In this document: positions 58,201 to 64,000 of the stretch, piece after piece | Layout: each line of letters starts with the position of its first letter | Position numbering within the stretch: position 1 is the first letter of the stretch | Assembly (NCBI GenBank): GCA_949752745.1 | Contig: OX457026.1 | Location: 27,218,116 to 27,282,115, forward strand | DNA: 64,000 nt | From: Protula sp. h YS-2021 | Lineage: Eukaryota; Annelida; Polychaeta; Sabellida; Serpulidae | Direction: 5' to 3' | Made by a program: the position numbers and the translations under genes | The notes under the pieces: generated by a model | Told to the model about the DNA's origin: nothing | Seen by the model: the letters and a program-made list of their open reading frames with translations, nothing else | The model's database searches: none

Positions 58201-61200
58201 TTGGTCAGATCAGCTGCACTCGCATTTCTGCTCATGTGAGGACTCCCGTCTCCCTCGGCCCCTTTCTTCACCAAATCCACCATGCTTGCGTTCCTGCGTG
58301 GTGTTTTGTCTGTGCCCACGTCCATATCCAATGTCCTCTTAGCCTTGTCAATGTCTTCGTGATTTTTGGCTTTGAATGGGGACTGCGCTTGCTTTTCAGG
58401 AGTGAAGCCAGAAACAGTTTTATTGCCGCTTGTGAATGTTAATCGCGCTATACCCTGCGCCAGGTTAGGCTCGGTTGCCGCAGTAACCCCCGTGGCAACC
58501 GCTGGGGGTATGACAACCGTCGGTGCTGGTCGCTTAGGGTTTTCTGCATTAGGTTGGTTGCTTGATGCCGAACCTTTTGAACCTAACATTGCAATTGTTT
58601 AAATAAACAAAAACAATACAACAACAAGAGACGAACTATAAAAAAACGCCAAAGGTTGTAGGATACTACCATAGCTAACGCTAAAAATGGCAAACAGGTT
58701 TTATACTAAAGCGTAATTAAAATATTGAAATTATGGTAAGATTTTAAAAGCTTACTGAGGCATGTGACTTGCATATTTGTTTTTGTCTAGTGGATTCTTT
58801 TTATTTTGCGAATGAAGGACACCCGAGTTAATTGTTTACAACTGTAGCTTCGAATATAACGATTTCATAGCAAATTTGGAGGAAGGTGTTTGTGTCACTT
58901 GCCGCCAGCACCAGCAAACGCCGTTCCATTACTTCTAAATGCTTACTAATTCTAACTTTTCAATTCCAAACGGAATTGCTTTACTTTCTGGAAAACAACT
59001 TAAATATGGTTGACCCTCTTGGATTTTTTTTTACCTCGAAGCAGAATAGACTAAAAAGCTTAAAAGTGACGTTCTGACTATTTTCTTACCCAAACAATGT
59101 CAAACGTCCAAGTAAAAAAAAAAAAAAAAAAAAGCCGCGTAATAAACGCCCACCCCACATGAAAACGACTCACGTAATAACATGCAGTCATCTTGCATCC
59201 TGAGAAATAAGCTTATATACCTGATTTAAATATTATATCGCCATCGCCTCTGGTGAAGGCAGCTCTCTGTTTCTGTTTAACAATGTCATCCGGAGACGGG
59301 GTTGTAAAAGCAAAGGGGACAATGATATGCTGCGGAATCGGGGAGGGTGCGGGCAAATGTGAACTCTGCTTAACGAATGCGAACTTGTGGTGCTTTGGTT
59401 GGCCTACACTGATCTTGCTGTGCGTAGTACATAAAGCCGCTCCGAATGATGACCACGTGACCGCTGCGCATGACGTTCTCATTGTGTTGCTCGGTGGTTG
59501 TTTAGCGCCCTCCGCTGGATGGCTTGTGACGTTTTTATCGGGCAACAGACCTCTCATGGTCGTTTTGCTGACGGTGGGGTGTCGAGCGGCAAGGTCTGAC
59601 AAATCGATGGCTTGAACAGACTGAAAGCCCGGGGGCGGCAAAACCGATGTTCTTCCTGCTGTGTGAGCCTTCGAGACACCTGCTGCATCACTGTCGCTAG
59701 CTGTTTTGCGTGAAATGCTAGGAGGAACATGAAAACCAAAAGTAGATTTAGAACTATTTGAGTCTTTCGAGCTGACCACTTTTGCTGCTTCTGAGTTCCC
59801 TGATTTTGACTGCTGAGCCGCCAATTCTGACAACGATACCTTCGGCGACGAACTGCTGGAGGGCGGTGTGCCCGTTTTCCCAACACTATGCTGTGCGGCT
59901 AGTGCTGCTAAGGAAAATTTTGATGACGTAAGCGGTGACGAAATAACCGATGCTGCCTTGGGTGGAGTGTTGGACATTTTCGTTTTATGCTGAGCTGCCA
60001 GTTCAGCCAGAGACATCGAAGGAGCCTTAAACCCAGCTGCTAAATCACCCAAGCTAGGACCGCCATCCATCTTTTGCTTCGGCTGTGACACGTCGCCATC
60101 TTTCGCCAAAGCTGACAATGATACAGTTTGCAATTCCTTTGTCTTACCGGCAAGTTCAGATAACGACCCGCTGCCTTCGGCACTGGTGCGGCCATGTTGT
60201 GATGCTAAATCTGCCAACGATATAAAGCCCCCGCCTTGAGGCACTGTTTTTGTGGTAACACCACCCACTTCTTTCAACCCTACCCTTGACGGTTGGGGAT
60301 CAAAAGTGGAATAAGCGTCTAGTTGATGCGCTGCTGCCAGTGCTGACAGCGAGAATGAACTCGTGGTGGGTTTGGCTGCCTCACTGTCTGCCGGACCTAT
60401 CTTTCTTTCCTGTGTAGAATTTGCCTTCTGTGCTGCTTCTGATAGCGTAATGGGTTTTCCTTGAACACCAGAGATATTTTTTGACTGCTGCAAGTTTCGT
60501 TTCGAACTCATACTGTCTTTATGCGGTAGAGCATATTGTTTGGGACTAGGACTACCTTCATGCTGTAGATTGTGCTGCGCTGCTAAAGCTGATAACGATA
60601 CTGCTGCCTTTGGAGGGTTTCCCGGAACTCCGTCAGACCTTGAAGAGGTGATTCCTGGTGGAAGTACTTCCCTAGAGGGGGCTTTTCCTTTACGGTCGGA
60701 ATGCTGCTTCGCTATACTGGCCAGCGAAATATGCTGACGACCTGATTCAACAGCTGGACATTGAACCAAATTTTCTTTATTTTCTGAACTCTGACATACG
60801 GGAGTCGAGCTATCGGTTTTGTCCTGAACCTTAGCTAAATGCTGAAAACCAGGTGGGGGTGCAACAGGCAACTGTTGTTTTATTTCAGAAGGTAAAACCG
60901 CAAAATGGGGGAAAAAGGGGTGTTTATCAAGATCATCTTGTAAATCTTACCTTGATCATAGCCAACAGTGTGAGCATGCGCACGACGATAAGGCAGATAA
61001 GGCAACATAAGCGACACCAGAATACAGGCCCCAAAACACAAGCAGCAAATGAAACAAAACAAAAACAAAAAATGGCAATGTATTAGTATTCGATAGCAGG
61101 CTCGTGTGGGTCGAAAAAGAGGATTTAAAGTGTGTCAAACATTACTCATCCATAAAGACTTGTTGTCCCTAATTTTTTTCCTTTAGAAGGTAAGGGTTTT

Positions 61201-63901
61201 TTTTCTTGTTTCAAAGCAAGTTGGAAAGAAAATTTCTCAAAAATTAAATTCCACTACGATTTTCGCATATCTCCACCAGACTACATCTATCAAACTAAAG
61301 AAATGATCTCTAATTATCTAATGTAATTTTTGACCAAATGAAAGCTGTATGATTTCCTGAAAGGGGAAAGAACTGCAAGTAGTAGGGATAAAACACTTCC
61401 TCTTCTTTGTCAGCACCGATATTAATAAACAAACTTAGCTACTGGAGCTCTTTTTTTAAATCTCACAAATGAGACCTACCTCTATATTTCCTTTCTTTCT
61501 TTTCTCTTTGTGGCTTCGGTGCGTCTGAAATTCAAATACCAAATCTCTAATTACCCGTCGTTTCAAACACATTTCAAACTTCAACTTCAAACAGGCAGTC
61601 TTATGAAAGTGTATGTCTGCTTACCAGCACAGCAACACCCATTATTTACAAACTAGAGCGGCCAGTGCACACGGACACAATTGATAGCGATATATTACAC
61701 ACTGTCCATCAACACCTATTATATTGGGTTTTTTTCTTTCAAATATAACAAATTCCACATTTTTGTACCGTGGTCAGGTCTGTTGAAAAAAAAAAAACAA
61801 AGTACAAACGTTCCCACACTGTACAAATACACGAGCTTATCTTGACCCTACCAAACCGACTTTCTGTTGTGTCCTAAAGCAAAGTCAAGACTGCACTCGA
61901 GATATACAACAATCTCACCACAGAATCGAGTACTTTGCCACGATTGTAGTCAGTAAGTTCGACTTTCTTTCTTTTTTTTTTTTTTTTTTTTTTTTGAAAG
62001 TTGCTGTTTAAACGATTGTAGCAATACTCTGAATCAAAATAAACTTCAAATAAAAACAGCCGTCAAATAAAAAGAAGTCTTTCCGGCTTCGTTTTCAAAA
62101 CAGAACAGCAGTTTTGTTGTACCAGTATATGTTGAAAGGTAAGAAAGCGCCATGTGCAATATTAAAGTAGTGACTGAGGATTGCAACTGCGAAATATCTC
62201 TTGTTATATGGACCAGATCATATAAACAAGGAATGTTCTGGCAGTGATATGTACATAGCGGGTGTAGAATATTTGACCACTGTTCATTTGACCATTAGCG
62301 AAATGAAAAAAAAACCCTGACCATTTGACCACCACTTTATTTTATTGTTCCTATACAACAGCACTGCCATGCATGTCTACCCTTTTATATTCATTCAGTT
62401 CGCCGATGTGTTAATCCATACATAATGTTAGCTACCCGGACAATGGAACGCCGCCACGTGGACTCCTAAGAACTTCCCTGTGCATCTGGAATTGACAGTG
62501 TTTTTGTTTGTATGGGCCATGTGCCTTCTCCGTAGTATAATATCACGCCAAGCTGTCTTCTAATCCTTCCTAATCCATGTGCCTTCTTCGCTGTCAAGTT
62601 GTACTTGCTCAGTTACGCACCACGTGTGCTTATTATTTAGCCACCCGATATCTCTCCATCTCTCTCCCGCCCATCAAAAATGACTGACTGCATATTCTGC
62701 TGGTGGTCAAATGGTTAATTTTTCATTTCGCTGGTAATAATATGACCGGTGGTCAATTGGTATGGACACCGTACAACGCAAACTTACTGGCCCGACAAGG
62801 AGAGCAGGAACGAGACAGGGCAGGCAAAAGAGCGAGAAAAAAATCAAGCGGTGTGGTTGTGTGGCTTCTGCCGGGAGCACATACACAACAATAGTTTGAT
62901 GTGCTACCAAACTCGCAAAGAGCGTTGGGCATGAAGGGAGAATCTTCCTATCATAAGCTGCTTCCAAAATAAAGCATTTTGAAACTGAACTGAAAAGGAA
63001 ATCTATGTTCACTGCCGATAAAATTTAAAGCTGGAAAGTTGCTGTTTCTACATAGTTGCCTTTTTCACATTTTGATAAAAACACATACAGGAGAGAATTG
63101 ACAGAATGCACCATCGATACCGAGGAACGAATCGAAAGTACTAAAATAAACCACACGTAGGTGCGAAATAACAGCCAAAAAAGAAAACCGAATCAGACTA
63201 CACTTCACGAAAAATAAAATCACAAAACCCCACATCTTTCACAAGCTTAAAATACAAACCTTGCAAACGAATTGCCTTGGCTTTAGTTGGAACTACACAC
63301 GAAAAAGACAAGCATTGTATGGATTTTTAACTACGTCTTTGCAAATTTACTTCTAAACTTCCCGTAACCAAGCTTACGAAAACCAGGTCAAACACAGTTT
63401 GAAAATTTTGCCTAAGGGTTCAAATTAGAGTTCACAATCATTCATTGCATGAGGTAAAACAAACCATAATGCTTTTCATGTCTACATGTGATAATTTCTG
63501 TGCTTTAAAATGATGATCCTTTGCGTACCACATACTCCAAGAAGGTGTGAACTAATGTTTTTAACCCTGCGACATAAATTTAGTGTCGAACCGCAGTGCT
63601 CTGTTTACGCTTTTTATTACACTAATTTTAATACCACCGCCAGTATTGCCAGAACAGGCACTTGCACTTTCAAACATACGCATTTCAATCATAAATCTAT
63701 CGAATTACCATAAAAAAATAAAAAAAAAACTCAAAATCCCCAAACACGCCAATTAAGCTTCCTCACCCTGTTGGTTTAATACGGTGTTGGCCGCTATATC
63801 TAGATTAAAATCAGCGGCAATGCAGGCTTTAATCAGGAGTCGCTCTGGGCAGGTTTCCCCCACTATACTTCTTAGCCCCTCCAGACACGAGTTCAGTTTT
63901 G
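49081..63901 (-). CDS. HBS1L: HBS1-like translational GTPase with SKI7-like long exon (16 exons seen)
   Basis: Exons (listed separately) give, in order, the HBS1 N-terminal domain, a linker, a 1651-base low-complexity exon, a second linker, the GTPase domain and beta-barrel domains II and III. All GTPase boxes are present: G1 GHVDAGKST split across two exons, G2-region RGVTMD, G3 DAPGHKDF, G4 NKMD and G5-type CSGL. Domain III ends [15 protein letters not shown]. Exons from 60871 down total 3384 bases without a frame break. HBS1 binds Pelota and dissociates ribosomes stalled on defective mRNA. The 5' end lies outside the window. The phase between the exons at 61480 and 60871 is unresolved. Confidence 0.92.
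49383..49483 (-). CDS. HBS1L: HBS1L exon: domain III
   Basis: Acceptor TCACTTCTTCAG| and donor AAGCCAAG|GTAAGC. 101 bases, phase 0 to 2. Encodes [20 protein letters not shown] and [13 protein letters not shown]. Confidence 0.93.
49769..49872 (-). CDS. HBS1L: HBS1L exon: domain III start
   Basis: Acceptor TTCATTTTACAG| and donor TTTCCT|GTAAGT. 104 bases, phase 1 to 0. Encodes [20 protein letters not shown] and [12 protein letters not shown]. Confidence 0.93.
50286..50381 (-). CDS. HBS1L: HBS1L exon: domain II end
   Basis: Acceptor CTTGTTTGGCAG| and donor TCCGTGG|GTAAGT. 96 bases, phase 1 to 1. Encodes [20 protein letters not shown] and GIDMTDVSV. Confidence 0.93.
51445..52090 (-). pseudogene. 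MULE transposase catalytic region, decayed
   Basis: Read on the minus strand across frame changes: '[20 protein letters not shown]' with the first catalytic Asp context, then '[20 protein letters not shown]', '[15 protein letters not shown]', then '[15 protein letters not shown]' with the second Asp, and '[11 protein letters not shown]' (C-x2-H-like and F-H-F-x-Q). These are, in order, the conserved blocks of MULE transposases. The last catalytic Glu was not found. Confidence 0.75.
52869..52972. repeat. three-copy 33-bp tandem repeat
   Basis: 'GAGCATTTTAAGACAATACAACAAAGGAC' and variants repeat three times with period 33, near the right end of the large MULE element. Confidence 0.85.
53240..53344 (-). 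CDS. HBS1L: HBS1L exon: domain II
   Basis: Acceptor TTTTTTTGCAG| preceded by a very long T-tract (an A-tract on the plus strand), donor GTCAAAA|GTAAGT. 105 bases, phase 1 to 1. Encodes [20 protein letters not shown] and [11 protein letters not shown]. Confidence 0.93.
53348..53374. repeat. A-tract next to a splice acceptor
   Basis: About 26 A on the plus strand. On the minus strand it is the polypyrimidine tract of the HBS1L exon that starts at 53344. Confidence 0.85.
53375..54190. other. HBS1L intron sequence without recognised elements
   Basis: No gene or clear repeat apart from an A-tract (53718-53730). An ORF here with a poly-Lys run is an artefact of the neighbouring A-tract. Confidence 0.5.
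54197..54735. repeat. two diverged repeat units around a hairpin element
   Basis: 'AGAATCTTT', then 'CAAGCAACAAT(T/C)CCAC', then 'AAGTTTGAACTTTC(T/C)CCGA' occurs at about 54198 and 54530. 'AAGTTTGAAGTCG(A/C)TCT' follows at 54358 and 54690. Between them a palindrome (54434-54500) pairs GGATCTGTGAA with TTCACAGATCC and holds CGCTGAAATTTTCAGCG. The palindrome resembles 48520-48620. Confidence 0.7.
54972..55040 (-). CDS. HBS1L: HBS1L exon: domain II start
   Basis: Acceptor ATATTTTCAG| and donor TTCAAAG|GTACTT. 69 bases, phase 1 to 1. Encodes [20 protein letters not shown] and VFK. Confidence 0.93.
55380..55497 (-). CDS. HBS1L: HBS1L exon: G5 region and link to domain II
   Basis: Acceptor TGGCTGACAG| and donor CAAATAG|GTAAGC. 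118 bases, phase 0 to 1. Encodes [20 protein letters not shown] and [11 protein letters not shown]. Confidence 0.93.
55811..55926 (-). CDS. HBS1L: HBS1L exon: NKMD box
   Basis: Acceptor GGCCCGTAG| and donor TTTAGG|GTAACT. 116 bases, phase 1 to 0. Encodes [16 protein letters not shown] and [11 protein letters not shown]. Confidence 0.95.
56547..56776 (-). CDS. HBS1L: HBS1L exon: switch I/II
   Basis: Acceptor CACTTCCAG| and donor TCTCTAG|GTAAAG. 230 bases, phase 2 to 1. Contains [28 protein letters not shown], '[16 protein letters not shown]' and RSLG. The vertebrate glycine after MD-V/I is replaced by A here. Confidence 0.95.
57099..57258 (-). CDS. HBS1L: HBS1L exon: P-loop
   Basis: Acceptor CTGCTTACAG| and donor GAAAG|GTAAAA. 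160 bases, phase 1 to 2. Encodes [18 protein letters not shown], then [20 protein letters not shown], the strongly conserved start of EF1A-like GTPases. Confidence 0.95.
57599..57684 (-). CDS. HBS1L: HBS1L exon leading into the GTPase domain
   Basis: Acceptor TATGCTGCAG| and donor GTCATCG|GTCAGT. 86 bases, phase 2 to 1. Encodes [20 protein letters not shown] and then the first GTPase strand INLVVIG. Short enough to be missed by simple frame searches. Confidence 0.88.
57891..58073. mobile_element. pogo/Tigger-type MITE (183 bp) in an HBS1L intron
   Basis: Left CAGCGGAACCCCGGGACAGG, right end with GTGGTCCTATTTCTGGGG and TTCCGCTG inverted, flanked by TA on both sides. Same type of end as the MITE at 41313 but a different family. 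Confidence 0.8.
58180..58582 (-). CDS. HBS1L: HBS1L linker exon with GC donor
   Basis: Acceptor GCAATGTTAG|, 403 bases, phase 1 to 2. Contains '[20 protein letters not shown]' and a pair of related 'R-R-N-A-S-M-V-D-L' and 'S-R-N-A-S-A-A-D-L' motifs, each a possible basophilic kinase site. It ends KLS(R) at CCAG|GCGAGT, a GC-AG intron. The next exon restores frame only with this boundary. Confidence 0.8.
59115..59134. repeat. A-tract
   Basis: About 19 A in the intron just downstream (on the minus strand) of the long exon. Confidence 0.85.
59221..60871 (-). CDS. HBS1L: HBS1L long SKI7-like exon
   Basis: 550 codons open throughout. Low complexity, rich in Ser, Ala, Gln, His and Lys. Opens [14 protein letters not shown], and a second PPPGFQ occurs late in the exon. 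Eleven copies of an S-L-x-x-L-A-x-x-H-type motif are spread along it (for example [30 protein letters not shown]). The end reads [17 protein letters not shown] and then FKS. The donor AATCAG|GTATAT is followed in frame by a stop two codons on. Position and length fit the exon that in vertebrates yields the SKI7-like isoform. The start is acceptor ACAACAG| in phase 0, which does not match the phase-1 donor at 61480. An internal acceptor (CATTTAG| near 60834) would match. Confidence 0.8.
61480..61524 (-). CDS. HBS1L: HBS1L small basic exon
   Basis: 45 bases between acceptor TTGAATTTCAG| and donor TATAGAG|GTAGGT. Phase 1 to 1, encoding [15 protein letters not shown]. Good splice sites. Confidence 0.6.
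61525..62270. other. HBS1L intron sequence
   Basis: No exon with both good splice sites and matching phase was found. A T-tract lies at 61975-61994. Confidence 0.4.
62271..62757. mobile_element. TTGACCA-subrepeat TIR element (about 490 bp) in an HBS1L intron
   Basis: Left end reads ATTTGACCACTGTTCATTTG, then ACCATTAGCGAAATG, then CATTTGACCACC. The right end is the inverted set (GGTGGTCAAATGGTTAATTT, TTCATTTCGCTGGTAAT, GGTGGTCAAT). Subrepeated TIRs resemble the MULE-like elements of this window, but no target duplication was found. Confidence 0.65.
62758..63259. other. HBS1L intron sequence
   Basis: No exon or repeat recognised. Confidence 0.4.
63260..63292 (-). CDS. HBS1L: HBS1L small exon
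   Basis: 33 bases between acceptor TTCGTGTGTAG| and donor TTGCAAG|GTTTGT. Phase 1 to 1, encoding [11 protein letters not shown]. Accepted because phase and splice sites both fit, but the donor is weak. Confidence 0.5.
63767..63901 (-). CDS. HBS1L: HBS1L exon: HBS1 N-terminal domain
   Basis: Acceptor TTTTTTTTTTTGCAG| and donor AACAGG|GTGAGG. 135 bases, phase 1 to 1. Reads [15 protein letters not shown], then [20 protein letters not shown], the small helical HBS1_N fold, which has the shape L-x-x-C-L-x-x-(L/M)-R and then F-(D/N)-(V/L)-x-x-A. Confidence 0.85.
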
Positions 63902-64000
63902 CTGCAAAAAAAAAAAGGAAAAAAAAAAAAACAGACACCTTCGTCATTTTATTCTCATTCAAATTTTAATTGAATACCTAAAATACATAACTTGTCAAAT

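Noticed and set aside
59253..59615. 120-codon plus-strand frame
   Set aside because: It lies antisense to the HBS1L long exon, whose reading is supported by splice phase and neighbouring exons. It is a shadow.
60880..61138. Possible HBS1L exon ending ...GYDQ before a good donor (CAAG|GTAAGA)
   Set aside because: There is no acceptor AG upstream within a usable frame, so I did not include it, although it would be one way to repair the phase at the long exon.

Overview
The window is eukaryotic, animal nuclear DNA. It has GT-AG split genes with short exons, a CR1/L2-like LINE, a DIRS-type and a BEL/Pao-type retroelement, many small inverted-repeat DNA elements and long microsatellites. The mix of DIRS, BEL/Pao, PHD-finger LINE, MULE (Mutator-like) and pogo-type MITEs points to a lophotrochozoan invertebrate, probably a gastropod mollusc. 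That placement is inference, because no species-diagnostic sequence was recognised. There is no bacterial or phage gene organisation, no CRISPR array and no convincing rRNA or tRNA gene.

Region 1 (1-24.9 kb) is gene-poor and dominated by mobile elements: a decayed DIRS element with long inverted terminal repeats (about 0.33-4.9 kb), a LINE with PHD finger, endonuclease and reverse transcriptase in broken frames (5.2-8.6 kb), a 138-bp tandem repeat (10.9-11.3 kb), an (AT)n tract (15.6 kb), and a decayed BEL/Pao element with a probable 3' LTR (16.1-21.4 kb). A 300-bp dispersed repeat occurs at 14.5 and 20.1 kb.

Region 2 (24.95-46.8 kb) holds a plus-strand gene whose 11 exons join in phase into 476 codons. 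It has an N-terminal membrane segment, Lys-rich clusters, and a W-rich/basic C-terminus of metadherin/LYRIC (MTDH/AEG-1) type. Its introns carry four Mutator-like elements; three have tandem-array terminal inverted repeats made of G/C-rich motifs, and several have 8-10 bp target duplications.

Region 3 (49.0-64.0 kb) holds a minus-strand gene convergent with the first: HBS1L, the eRF3/EF1A-like GTPase that with Pelota rescues stalled ribosomes. Sixteen exons are seen. They run from the HBS1 N-terminal domain through a 1.65-kb low-complexity exon in the place of the vertebrate SKI7-like exon, then the GTPase domain and the two beta-barrel domains. The 5' exon lies beyond the window. From the long exon onward every junction keeps frame. 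The long exon ends at a splice donor with an in-frame stop within nine bases, so one gene could make both an HBS1 form (spliced) and a SKI7-like form (not spliced). A large decayed FLYWCH/MULE-type transposase element sits in one of its introns.

The strongest observations are the recent G-rich MULE family with exact 9-bp duplications, the second family with the same architecture and the same retained transposase fragment, and the HBS1/SKI7 exon with eleven copies of an S-L-x-x-L-A-x-x-H motif.
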